The notes under the pieces: generated by a model
Seen by the model: only the letters and a program-made list of their open reading frames with translations
What the model was told of the DNA's origin: nothing
Database searches by the model: none
Shown: piece after piece, positions 11,501 to 21,461 of the stretch
How positions within the stretch are numbered: position 1 is the stretch's first letter
Layout: every line of letters begins with the position of its first letter
Program-made: the position numbers and the translations under genes
Assembly: GCA_039704465.1 (NCBI GenBank)
Contig: JASFAU010000012.1
Span: 186,001-250,000 of the forward strand
Length of the DNA: 64,000 nt
Origin: Plasmodiophora brassicae
Lineage: Eukaryota > Endomyxa > Phytomyxea > Plasmodiophorida > Plasmodiophoridae
Direction of reading: 5' to 3'

Positions 11501-12790
11501 CGGACTTGAACGATTGGCAACTGGGTGATGTCGGCGCGGACTAAGGCGCTGGTCTTGACGCTGATGGTGAAGGCGCCGTTTACGGCAGGCGTCTGTAGGC
11601 ACGGCATGACGATATAGGATTCAGGGGCCCCCATCAGCTTTGCGTTGACGACGGCCACCCGTGTCTGACTCGCTTGCGTGACCTCAACGAGCTGGTGGCC
11701 AGTCGATTCCACCATCCGGTGCGTGATGCCTGCTGGGCATCGACTTGACCCCGTCGCCCGCTTGAACACATACAAGTACAATGGGTGCGCCTGGGGACCG
11801 TCGTCCACCCGCTGGAGGATGATCGTGCATGGCACCAGCCGCGATTTCGCTTTCGGCACCCGAAGCCGGAGCAGGAACTGCGGGTTATCGGTCGAGTTGA
11901 TGCCACCGTTCAGACCGTCGGTCCAGCAGCCCGAAATGCGACCCAGAGATCGTGACCCGGCGCCCCCGGTAGTCACGACCTGCTGAACGGTCGCGACCGG
12001 CGCCGGTGTATTTGCACCGAGCTGGTCCACAATCGGGTTCGTCAGCGCAGCGAAGGTTCTGCACGGAGAACCGTCAGGAACAGCGACAATGGAACCTGCA
12101 GAAGACGTACGCCGATTGGGAGCACCATGACGCGAATTTCGGTAGGAGCAGATGCGCATCTGGTTCGTCCGACCCGATCATCTGCGCGCGGAATGATCAC
12201 TGCTTGATCAGTACCCGGGCGTAAGGTCTGTCGAAGTTCCCGTGTACGACCTGTGTAACCGTGTTCTCGATACACGGAAGGCGTGGCATGCGACCTGAGC
12301 AGATCTTGGCAAGGCCTCGGAGCGCGCCTCGCACGAGGAGAATGACCTCAGCACGGGACAGTCGTCCGTCGTTGTCGAAATCGTACAGGGAGAAGAGACC
12401 TGGTGATTGGAGGAATTAGGATGCGAACGTTTAGTTCAATGACGAGCAGAGCAACCTTCACACTTGTCGAGGGTGCCGCCTCGACAGCAGATGTAAAGAG
12501 CAGCGAAGAGCTCCAGGGCATCATTGCGTCCGTCCCTGTCGGTGTCCATCAGGGTGAACTGGAGGGCGCACGTCTGCGCCGGTTGGAATGCGCTGAAGGC
12601 AGCAATGAATTCCGTCTGTGTTATGACCGACCGGGACGTTCGACCCAATGAAACCGCAGCCGCCCTTCTCACATCATGCACGGAAACTGAGCAAGACAGC
12701 GTCAGCTTACCAAGACGGATGGCGGAAACGTGGAAACGAACGTGGGACAGGGACACGGTCGGCCAGCGGGACGCTATAAAACGAACCCAT
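8561..12790 (-). CDS. EF-hand / calpain-like protein, catalytic triad lost
   Basis: Nine exons give about 1257 residues: 12790-12757 (least certain), 12686-12456, 12399-12251, 12181-12096, 12058-11296, 11246-10917, 10842-10655, 10599-9978 and 9931-8561. All phases agree. EF-hand loops come first (DTDRDGRNDALE and DFDNDGRLSRAE). Three calpain domain III-like repeats follow, each with the Trp...NPQF-type motif (DNPQFLLRLRV, TPQILLRFLS, EHPQFLLKSK). A C2-family protease core comes next (FVDAAFPPG, VDDYIPVDD, LVKAFAKMHGSYYAL), then a last domain III-like segment (GNPQFLFAAR). In active calpains the core reads QGxxGDCW; here the aligned stretch is QLHCRDLSFL, so Cys is Leu. The His of HAY is Gln in HQGYAL, and the Asn of RNPWG is Arg in RRTWG. 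A Ca2+-regulated scaffold is more likely than a protease. Confidence 0.8.
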
Positions 12791-13188
12791 CTCGGGCCTT
12801 CTCACTGATGGCACCGCTTAACAAGAGCAGCAGCGGTACCTAGGAGATCGTTTACATTAACATCAGACGAGACGTGCTGCACTATCCTGCCTGGAGTAGA
12901 CGCTGTTCTTTATAGACAGCTGTACAGCTAGCGTATCTTCGCACAGAAGTCGTATATCCATCGTCTTCCACCTTAATCCATATTGCATTTCGGTACACAC
13001 ATTGAACGGCCGGGCTTAGAGAAGCCCTTCCGCCCGATGCTGATGGCAACTGGCAGCGTTGTTGAAAAGCGCTTTCCCGGGTTTGTCAGGCCCTCTGCAC
13101 TGCCAGCATATCGGCTACAGTAGAAGGGCTACGAGCCTTCAACACCGCGCTTGGACATGCAACCAAACATCGAACATTTATGGTTAAC
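12791..13188. other. Intergenic stretch, nothing recognised
   Basis: About 400 bases between the calpain-like gene start and the next minus-strand gene. No open frame of gene-like codon use, RNA gene or repeat could be supported. It presumably holds the promoter of the calpain-like gene. Confidence 0.4.
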
Positions 13189-13954
13189 TTATCCGCTCGT
13201 AGGCCATGCAACGGACGACGTCACAATGGCATTGGCCCTCGGAAGCACACAAAGCTGGCGCGCATGCTCGACCTCGGCAAGGCACTCATCAGCATCGGGC
13301 GGAAGGGCTTCCCCGACATCGAAATCGACAGTGGACAGCTGGTTGGATTCAGCATCATGTGTAACCTGGAAGTCATACGACGAACGAGAAGCAGATGAAT
13401 CGGAATCCTCTGGCGTATGATCGACGACAGGAGTGTCGATGATGGGCACTGGAGACGATGGGCTGGTGGTGTTCGATGGTGGAATCTGACTGGAAGACGA
13501 ACTCGCCGCATCAGTGCGTGCAGCCTTCCTGGCACGAAGAAGAAGTGGGGTCAGCAGCATGCCGAAGTAGCGAGGCGACGCACGTTGCGGCAAATGAGAG
13601 GTAGCCGCGGGACTGGCGACCTGCCGTGCCACTCGTTGTACACAATGTAATACGAAATAGATCCAGACGTGGCTACGTTATGATAATCAGACATGTATTG
13701 CCAATCCTGCTCAAACCGTGCAACACGGGAAGCCTTGTGATCGAGAAGTCAACAGAGTGAGCGGCGTCCTCCAGGTTCAGCGCGACGGATACGCACAGCC
13801 CGGGCAGGTAGCAGCCGTCGGGGAACAACGGGAACCCCGAGCCGAGCCGTGGGAGGCGGCCGCCGTGCGGACACCGCGGCGAAGGGACGACGCCCATTTC
13901 GTTGGCGTGGACGTCGTCGGCAGGCACCCAGACGCGTACGCGACCACCAGCCAT
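13189..13954 (-). CDS. Unknown protein, head-to-head with glutaredoxin 1
   Basis: From the ATG at 13954 the minus strand reads about 78 codons with strong G/C third-position bias (WVPADDVHANEMGVV, FPLFPDGCYLPGLCVSVAL), so this part is very probably coding. Downstream the frame shifts twice. A 20-nt GT...AG segment (CCC then GTGTTG...AGCAG) would join it to a readable stretch (SISYYIVYNEWHG). A second junction would lead into a Ser/Thr/Pro-rich acidic tail ending at 13189. Those two junctions are guesses. No family is recognised. The start codon overlaps that of the neighbouring plus-strand gene. Confidence 0.4.
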
Positions 13955-14450
13955 GGTGGCGTCCGTCGATGATATCCAGCAGATCGTCCAGAGCGCGTTC
14001 ATCGTCATGTTCTCGAAGACGTACTGCCCAGTACGTGGTAGCGCATGGGAGCTGGTCGATCGGGTCCCCTAACCGATCTGTCTGCTTTGCTCTGTCCAGT
14101 ACTGCAGCAAGCTGAAGGCTCTGCTGCAGAAGTTGCAACTCGACGCGCGTATCGTCGAGCTGGACGCAATCGAGGACGGGCGTGCGATGCAGAACGCCCT
14201 GTCCCAGGTCTCGCAGTGCAACACGGTCCCGCAACTGTTCGGTACGGGACTCGAACCGCCCGACCAACGCCATTGTCGGTACCTGACGATCGGTCGCCTT
14301 TGGACAGTGGGCGGCAAGTTCGTCGGCGGGTGCGACGATGTCCATCGTCTGCATGATTCGGGCAAGTTCCTCGTTCTGGTCAACCAGCGCCGCCAGTCAT
14401 GGCAGCCAAGCGAACGCGAGGAGACAGCCCCGATGACCGCAACCCTTTGA
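13953..14450 (+). CDS. Glutaredoxin 1 (dithiol, CPYC)
   Basis: Three exons (13953-14030, 14100-14241, 14308-14450) give 120 residues, the usual size for a classic dithiol glutaredoxin. The protein reduces disulfides and glutathionylated proteins using glutathione, usually in the cytosol. The active site CPYC lies near residue 25 after FSKTY. The glutathione-binding TVP loop (NTVPQLF) and the GGCDDVHRLH motif are present in order. The first intron falls exactly between the codons for CP and YC, and the second follows the TVPQLF strand. The start is the first ATG and gives a typical short helix before the first strand. The C-terminal 20 residues are a low-complexity extension. Confidence 0.92.
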
Positions 14451-14475
14451 TTTACTACACACACACACACGTAGT
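14451..14475. repeat. Short CA microsatellite
   Basis: A run of about eight CA/AC units just after the glutaredoxin 1 stop codon, within the gap before glutaredoxin 2. Confidence 0.7.
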
Positions 14476-14703
14476 GTTTGCATCGTCGCGCCTGAGGACA
14501 AGTGTCTGGGTATGGTCCTCAGAAACAGCGAATAGATACCCTCCCCTCTTCCCGTGTCGGCGCCGACACGAACGGTGATTCAGCATCTTGCCGCCCGTTC
14601 AGCCAGTGCATTTCGGTTCTAACGTGGTCGGGTGGAAAAGGGTGCTTCGTTAACCCACACGTTGGACCGATCCGTCACAGAAACCGTAACGCGTTTGCTG
14701 TCG

Positions 14704-15155
14704 ATGGCGACCTCCAACGATGTTCTGTCGACCATCGACCGCGATCTGATTGTCGTCATCTCGGGTACCTATTGCCCGGTACGTACGTAGCGTACCGGGG
14801 GTACATGCCATGCCTAACGTATCGCGACAACAGTACTGTAAGAAGCTGAAGAGTCTGCTGAGCACGCTCAACCTCCCGGCCAAGGTCTTCGAGGTCGACA
14901 AGGTCCCGAATGGCGACGCCGTCTTGGACGCCGTCAAGCAGCGATCCGGATGCAGTACGATCCCTCAGCTATTCCGTTCGTGCCATATTCACCATTCGTA
15001 ATCAAAAGAATTCCTGAACACTGACGACGTCGTTTTCAACAGTGTTTGGGAAATTCGTCGGTGGGTGTGACGATGTCCACGCGCTGCACAGCAAAGGTCG
15101 GTTCCTGCCACTCGTCGAGGAACGCAGAAAGGCCATGGCATCGTCATCGCACTGA
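14704..15155 (+). CDS. Glutaredoxin 2 (tandem paralogue, CPYC)
   Basis: Three exons (14704-14778, 14834-14975, 15043-15155) encode 109 residues. The active site CPYC, the STIPQLF loop and GKFVGGCDDVHALH are all present, so it should be an active dithiol glutaredoxin. Both introns are at the same positions and phases as in the gene 250 bases upstream, which shows a tandem duplication of an intron-containing gene. Divergence is substantial: the loop Thr-Val-Pro is Thr-Ile-Pro, and the residue before GKF is Phe in place of Gly. Each copy has its own upstream region. Confidence 0.92.
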
Positions 15156-15361
15156 TTGCAATGCGCGTGCACCCTTCACCACATCAGTACATACACGACC
15201 TGCTGTGTTCGTAGTGCCCACTCGCCCTAGCGATCGGAAGTTGGCCGAGCTGTGCGACTGCAGCTGGAGCATTGGCGCCTGGTCTGCTGGTTCCGTTCGA
15301 TCGAACCGACCGCCCACTAACGACCACACCGTCGCGTCCGTCGACAGGAATGGTTTTACTA

Positions 15362-17534
15362 TTATGAATTGCCAGGAAGGAGAAACCGGCGGACAACGTC
15401 AACGAATGCGGCAGGTTGTTCCTCTTGGGGATTGTGCCCACAGAAAGGGACCCGTGATACGTGGGCACGTTCGCGCAACGACGTCGCCAGCCGTTTCTGT
15501 TCGGCCCAAGAGGAAAGCTGCCACAGAACATGTTGAATGGAGACCTTTGGATGCGTGCGAAACAACCTCACTCTGTCGTCAGTCCCTTGGATAATTACAA
15601 CAGGGCACTTGATTTCACCGCAACGGTCCATGCAGTGGTGATGCTCAGCGACGTTAACCATCTCAGCTACAGGACATCGTAAATCAGTACACGCAGCGCC
15701 CTGGAAATAACGACCGAGCATACACAATGCTTCCGACCAATGTCGAAGGATGAGGCTCGAATTGTAATTTCGAATCACGTCATCGGGGATGCGAGATGGA
15801 TCGTACCAGGATCGGCGCAGCGTGACCTGACAGTCGAGTCAGTCAGCAGGTCAGGTTCGACCGGCTCGGACCGTACCTGAGCAAGCTCAGTGCGAACAAG
15901 CTGAATAATGACAGCTTTCCCGAGCTTCGTGCGGAACATGGACCTACAAGGGGCAAACGTCAGCGCGGACGAGAGGGCCATTCGGGATGGACACATACCG
16001 AACGAACGCCGGCATTGTCGTGCTTTCTGTAAACGAAACCAGGCCAATCGCTTGTACTAGACTCGGGTGACTCTCCATTGCCAACGTCATTGCTAGCGAC
16101 GCGCCTGAACAACGCAGACTTAGTGGTGGAAAACGTCGACGCCAGTTGACTTGAACATACCAGTGCAGTGCCCAATGAAGACGGCGCGATCGATGCCCAG
16201 GTTCGCGAGCACAGCCTGGGTTAACGTCACCGCATACTGGAAGGAGTAGGGGTTCACTTTCCGCGCTTGGAGATCATTGCCGAACGGCCGTGAACTGAGT
16301 CCGAAGCTAACGACGAGTCAACCTCGAGTGCCCAGATAGACATCGGGTGCCACGTACCCGGGCCTGTCGAACGCGACAACGGTTGCAATCTCGGAGAATG
16401 CCGACCATACTTGTCGCCAGGCGAACACGCCGCCCCCAAATCCATGCAACTACAGGGGTCGGTCAGAATACAGCCGTACACAGCAGAAAGCGTCATTGTT
16501 CCTACCAGGCAAATGACCTGCGAGCTCGATGCATGCCTGTGGATGCGATAATGAATCGACAAGCGGTCGACCTGAACGAAATTGATCAACAAAGAGGAAA
16601 GGTACGCGCAATCCAGCCGATACGACCTCCATGAACTGGCTGTCGACTTCGAGAAGGTCCTGGGCCGCTGGTCCAAGATCATCGACAACAGCGCTGAACG
16701 GGCTCGCCTCATCAGGAAGCTGTTCGTATCCCACGCCTCGAGAAAGGCCTTAGGACGAGGGTCAGTCCCGGTGGAGACGGCATTTGTCTTCATCACCCAC
16801 CAGATGTAGAAGACTTGTACCGAGGTGCCGTAATTCGCCGACGACGAATCAACGTAAAGGCCAGGAACTGTGCCACCGACATCGCCGTCCCCGTGGTCAG
16901 AAGCGGCAGTAGTCGATGAGACGCGCGTGAGAACTTGACGGCAAGGAACAACAACGATCCGATCACGGATGCTCTCGATGCCTATTGTGCGACCCGTTGA
17001 GCAAGCCGGCATCGGCGCCGTTACCGAGCCCGTACATGAAGGGCGGCCTTCTCCGTCTGGTTGCGATAGGCGAACAAATTGAACAGGACGACCGATCGGA
17101 CGAAGGAGAACAGGAGAAGGTCGGCACCGGAGCGCTATTAACCATTGTCAGGTGTTGCAGATGAGATCAGATCAGACACGTATTCGTACGGCGAACGAGT
17201 ACCGAAGGAACTCGTCTTCGACGTATTGTGGCAGGGGCGCCGACTGGCGCACGACGGTGAAGAAGACGATCAAGGAGATGGGGAAATCAAGACAGGCAGT
17301 CAGGCGGGGCAGCGACGACACCACCAGGTACGATATGCACATGGTGAAGAACCTGCGCCATGGTTCAGCCCTACACGTTTTAGGCCGAACGGCCCGTCGA
17401 ACTGTTTACGCGCAGTGCGTCAAACAGCGGTGGAACGCGGTGACGACGAACGCGCGGCGAGCGGACGACGGGATCGGCTCGACGGCGTCGCCGCCGGTCC
17501 CGATCGGCACTGACGTGTACGACGTGGCGTGCAT
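15362..17534 (-). CDS. Membrane-anchored alpha/beta hydrolase with Cys in the nucleophile elbow
   Basis: The gene starts at ATG 17534 and about ten exons can be joined in frame. The N-terminal ~150 residues contain several hydrophobic segments (LTACLDFPISLIVFFTVV, LLLFSFVRSVVLFNLFAY, ASVIGSLLFLAVKF), so the protein is membrane bound. The hydrolase core follows: DSQFMEVDRLSIHYR, the oxyanion stretch LLHGFGGGVFAWR, AFDRPGFGLSSRP, the elbow GHCTG, then CPVVIIQGTDDR with the acid residue and VPFCGHNPQEEQP with the His. In most relatives the elbow is GHSxG; here the codon is TGC (Cys). Substrate is unknown; related proteins are lipases and esterases. An intron splits the last Gly codon of the elbow. 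Some junctions were chosen on phase alone. Confidence 0.75.
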
Positions 17535-18814
17535 CGCGGCACTGTCGGCATCTACGGCCCAACGCCGTCAGCAACCGGCGACGTCGCGGTACACGTCGGC
17601 CCAGTACAACCACTACCTGTCATTGCCCGGCGGCCCGGCCCCGACCAAATGGCGGTCTTTTTTGGCGGCGGCGGGCGCCCCCCTGACGCACCCCGTGTTG
17701 CGCGTGACTGGGGAACTGCTCATTGCGCAACTGCTGCAGAGTGCAGTGCTCACTGCCAGTGCCAGGTCCATCTGTGCAGCAGTCATCGTTTTGCCGCATT
17801 GGCCAATGTCCGCTGTGGCGCGCTCCTCATTGATCACTGTGATTCCGCTGGCCGGCGATACTGTACGCAGGACGCGTCGCTCTGCGACCGGCTGCATGGA
17901 AGCACGCGCCCCCTGCCAGTACTGCTCCCGGGCGCCCCCCGACTGACGGATACTTCGGCCAATCTCTGACGGTGCGGTCATTTGCGATGCCAGCATGTGC
18001 TGTTACCTCGTCCGGGCCGTCAGCTTGCCTGCTGCCTGGTAACGTCTCTCGTCCTGCCGTCGCGGCCGGCACATCACCAATGTCATCGTCGGCCCCGCGC
18101 GTGGTGTCGTTTGCTCTGCGGGACGATTGCGCATGTAATTGGGTGCCAGTTGGCCTTGGAGTTCACCCCCTGTACTGATCCTTGTGTGACCCCCGGCAGT
18201 GTTCGATAAAAACTACCCACCAAACGACGTTTCGAAGATGTGCCCAGGGGCGCTCAACGTTTTCCCAAGACAACCGTCAATCCTGAAGGCGACGACGCAT
18301 CGGCCCTGGCCCGCGTTCGATCCGCTGGAGTCAGTCGAGCGTGTCTTCATGCACCATTCGCGTGTGTATTGATTGATTTGCAGAATCGACCCTGAGTCGC
18401 TTCTTGCGATGGAGCTTGCGAGGTGTCGGGCACTTGCCGTTGAGCTGGTCTGTCTATACATGTTCGAAACCGTGGTTCCGCGTGATCGATAACATTGTGT
18501 ACCACAGGAAGTTATCAGTGATGGCGGTTACGGATCCGATATGCAGATGAAATCGTGTGTGCCGATGTGGCTAATTGGGGACTTTGACGTCGCCCTACCA
18601 TGGCTCCAGTGATATCACTACCGTAGAAACCCAGAAGCGTCAAACAACAGTCCTTCCAAGGCGCTGCATGCAGTTACCTACAGGCACTGTAAAGGTCAAC
18701 GAAAGCCGGTTTCGTGACAAACTTCAAGCTTCAATGTCAAGGAAACGTCGTTTACTTGAGAGCGTCATTAAACCGCTAATATAAACGAAATCCTTGCCTA
18801 CAGATTGCCAGTAG
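17535..18814. other. Region with unassigned open frames
   Basis: Roughly 17535-17950 is GC-rich and open on both strands: a 127-codon frame at 17613-17996 on the minus strand, and a plus-strand frame through 17946. The plus frame (with QYNHYLSLPGG) has slightly more gene-like codons, but I could not find its start or a family. From 17950 to 18574 nothing is supportable. A plus frame at 18575-18784 may be an upstream exon of the next gene. Confidence 0.25.
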
Positions 18815-19509
18815 AGCGTCAAAGTCGGTGGCGACCGTGCCTTTAATTATGTCCGAGTCGGTGTTCACATCGAGGCCCACCTCGACGACATCCAGGACCT
18901 TGAGCCAAATCATAGGGGCCGCGCTCCGTCCGTCGAGTCCCTGCCTGACGTCATAGACGACATTTCGTTGCGTTCTCGGTGGTCATCTGACAGTCTCTTC
19001 GACGGCGATGCCATCGGTCTTCCCAGCGTGGACGTCGACCGGACTGCTCCATGTTCACCGCGCGTCGGCGTCGACTTCACAGTTGGGTTGCCCGACGAAT
19101 TCCAGAACTTGGCCGTGCACAATCTTTCGCACGACTTCAGCATTCGATTTCGAAACCAGGTCGCTCTATCCGACTTCTTGATCAAGCGACAACTTTCGTT
19201 GTTGTCGCGCTCCTTGAGACGTCAGGCGTTCCACGTCAGCGTTGTCAGAAACGAACTGCTGCATCGTGTACGTATACACAATATATTACTATGGCACAGG
19301 TTTCTAACGGCTTTCTGAAACAGTTCCGACAATACGCCGAGTGGAAGGGCGTGGACGTCTCTGAACTCGAGTCGGTTGTACAGGGCGCACGCGATGTGTC
19401 CGACTTTGACAAACTGCGAGATCGATCGCCCTCTCTCACTTGGCCTCGCATTCCGGCTTCCTACTCGCTCGTGATCGCGCGCGCCCACCAAAGATCTATA
19501 GTCGTGTAG
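18815..19509 (+). CDS. Unassigned coding block, two exons, 5' end unknown
   Basis: Two exons, 18815-19267 and 19324-19509, keep one frame for 213 codons. They are joined by an intron with a GTACGTAT donor and CAG acceptor, both in phase 0. Third positions are rich in G/C (DVIDDISLRSRWSSDSLFDG, VQGARDVSDFDKL). A TAG acceptor precedes 18815, so at least one upstream exon should exist, perhaps within 18575-18784. The C-terminal part has a weak likeness to the region before the core in EMB8/ABHD3 hydrolases (a DFD motif after a short helix), but no hydrolase core follows. Function unknown. Confidence 0.45.
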
Positions 19510-19693
19510 CAACAGTACTATTGGGCGACCACCTAAAGGCACTTCATCCGGGCCTTGCCACACGGCAACAACAAGCGAACAACGTATAACTGTCACACCT
19601 CGCTGTCTTGGACCTGAGTGTTTTCAAGGACGTACGTTGATGTAGGCGATATTTATTGTTGATGCAGCACCCGTCGGGCGACACGTCACCAAT

Positions 19694-21025
19694 TTAGGGC
19701 GCATGAGCGCGCATCAGGACATTGTCTGTTGTGGTGTCCGACAACGGAATCGGCATCGGCCCGCCGTTCTCAATAAATTCGGTCCAGACGTGCCCGTTCT
19801 TCGACTTCTGGAAGCGCGCCAGCGAGTTGGTCTCCATCAAGATCAGCATCTGTTCCGACGCCCGATCGAACATGTTCGCTTCGATGTTACCCGCCAAGTC
19901 GGCATTGGCGAAGATGTTCTGGAAGTGGCGGAACGATGTTGAAGGCAGGTTGATCTGCAAGGGGGCATTGTTGGCCAGGAAGTCGCTGTAGATGGATCGG
20001 GCGGCGTCGACACCGTTGGGGTCGTTCGTGAATTCGGCTTGGAACTTACGAACCGCCGCCCAGAAAAGCAACGACTCGACGGCGAACTCCGTTTGCAAAT
20101 GTGCCTTGAACGCGGCGAACCCATCGGTCGTCGCCAGGAACTCTTCAAACGTCTCCAGAATGTGATCCGACTTGGACGACGACTCCTTCCGGGATGCCGA
20201 ACTCGTGCTCGCCCGGTACGTATCGACGAGCGGACGACCCATGACGAACCAAAGAGCCGAGTTGCAGGCGAGCACCGATATCATTTGAGGAATGCCCAGT
20301 GGGGAGATTGGCCCCAGGATCCTGTAGAAGCCAGCGTAGATGACCAGACCGATCAGGCCCGTCAGGCCCGTCTTCTTCATCATGTCGACGGTCCCGAACG
20401 CGTCTGAAACCCCGCGGAGGAGGACGGAGACCACAATGGCCAGGAACGCGGTGACCATGGAGCGATATGCGGCAATGTTGCGGTAGGTGTTGCTGGTTGG
20501 GTCGTTGGTGCCATCCAGGATGGTCATGTGCCAGAGCTGCGGATGATCGGACACGTACGCGACTTCAATTGCGAACAGGATCAGGGCCTGGGAGGCAACC
20601 CATGCGAAAGCGACAGAGTCCTTCAGGAGCCAGGTGGAGATCCTGATCCACCTGCGTTGGTTCGACCCGGAGGCGTCCTCGTCGAACTTGATCTGGCTGA
20701 GCGTGCGACGGTACGCGACGTAGAGCGAGAAGGAGAAGAAGGTGAACGTCTCCAGGACGGTTTCCAGGAAGAACCCATTGACGAACCCGTTGACGGCGAC
20801 TGAGATACGGTCACGAAACACAGTGGACACGCAGACCCAAACTGCTAACAGCAACATGAAGTACGCGACGGCCAGCAGCAAATGAGGGCGCCGACTTCGA
20901 ATCGGTTCCAGGTGGCGACGGTTCCACAGCAGAACCGCGGGTATCCCCCATAAGCCGCAAGTCCCCGCCAGGATCGCGCTCCATACGCCCACGACCAGCG
21001 TATCCGTCGACACTGGCGCCGCCAT
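19694..21025 (-). CDS. Seven-TM protein with C-terminal RGS domain (copy 1)
   Basis: Intronless, 443 residues from the ATG at 21025. Residues ~10-270 hold about seven hydrophobic segments (for example GVWSAILAGTCGLWGIPAVL, LLLAVAYFMLLLAVWVCV, ALILFAIEVAYV). They are followed by an RGS domain of about 120 residues: LETFEEFLATTDGFAAFKAHL, ESLLFWAAVRKF, IYSDFLANNAPLQINLPS and an MFDRASEQMLILME helix. RGS domains speed GTP hydrolysis on G-alpha subunits. The 7TM-RGS fusion is known from plants (AtRGS1) and other eukaryotes and sits in the plasma membrane. A tandem paralogue lies directly upstream on the same strand. The ligand, if any, is unknown. Confidence 0.88.
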   Translation of the reverse strand: MAAPVSTDTLVVGVWSAILAGTCGLWGIPAVLLWNRRHLEPIRSRRPHLLLAVAYFMLLLAVWVCVSTVFRDRISVAVNGFVNGFFLETVLETFTFFSFSLYVAYRRTLSQIKFDEDASGSNQRRWIRISTWLLKDSVAFAWVASQALILFAIEVAYVSDHPQLWHMTILDGTNDPTSNTYRNIAAYRSMVTAFLAIVVSVLLRGVSDAFGTVDMMKKTGLTGLIGLVIYAGFYRILGPISPLGIPQMISVLACNSALWFVMGRPLVDTYRASTSSASRKESSSKSDHILETFEEFLATTDGFAAFKAHLQTEFAVESLLFWAAVRKFQAEFTNDPNGVDAARSIYSDFLANNAPLQINLPSTSFRHFQNIFANADLAGNIEANMFDRASEQMLILMETNSLARFQKSKNGHVWTEFIENGGPMPIPLSDTTTDNVLMRAHAP

Positions 21026-21461
21026 CGATTCTCGATTCAAAGTGGCCGCGTTCTAGAACGAACGCGTCTGCATAGCCAATGTCGACCCCGGTTTACAGCT
21101 GTCGGGCTCTAGGCTGTCGGGCTCTCCGTGTGACTGGCTGTCAGGCAGAGACTTAACATGGCCCACAGCGACACGGTCGCGGAGCCGTTTGCGTGCGTTC
21201 GTGTGACGACTTGCACTGCGTTGCGCCGCACTTTACGACTGCAGTACGGATGCGGGGCACTCCCGCATGAACCTGTCGGGCATGGGCCATTCTTGGCGGT
21301 TGCGCCTAATACATTGTACCATCGGGATATGTGGCCCTCAGGGCAACTGGGTTATTCAGCTGCACTATGCGGTCTCGGCAATAACGTTGGTCTGTGTCCT
21401 GTCGGCCAGGCGTTCGAGTCGGGACGAGGCACCAAGTTTCATTTGTGACGACGGTATAGGA
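21026..21461. other. Gap between the two RGS genes
   Basis: About 435 bases that should include the promoter of copy 1 and the 3' end of copy 2. A short sequence reading gctgtcgggctct is repeated back-to-back near 21100-21125. No gene is seen. Confidence 0.4.

Noticed and set aside
13000..13130. Possible structured RNA (gggctt...aagccc pairing)
   Set aside because: A short stem can be drawn, but there is no tRNA cloverleaf, snRNA box or terminator that I could support.
13749..14354. 201-codon minus-strand frame over glutaredoxin 1
   Set aside because: Antisense to the CPYC and TVP exons; no motif of its own.
18790..18960. Minus-strand coding reading (with VEVGLDVNTDSD)
   Set aside because: It looked gene-like, but stops interrupt it on both sides and the plus strand gives a longer, splice-consistent frame.
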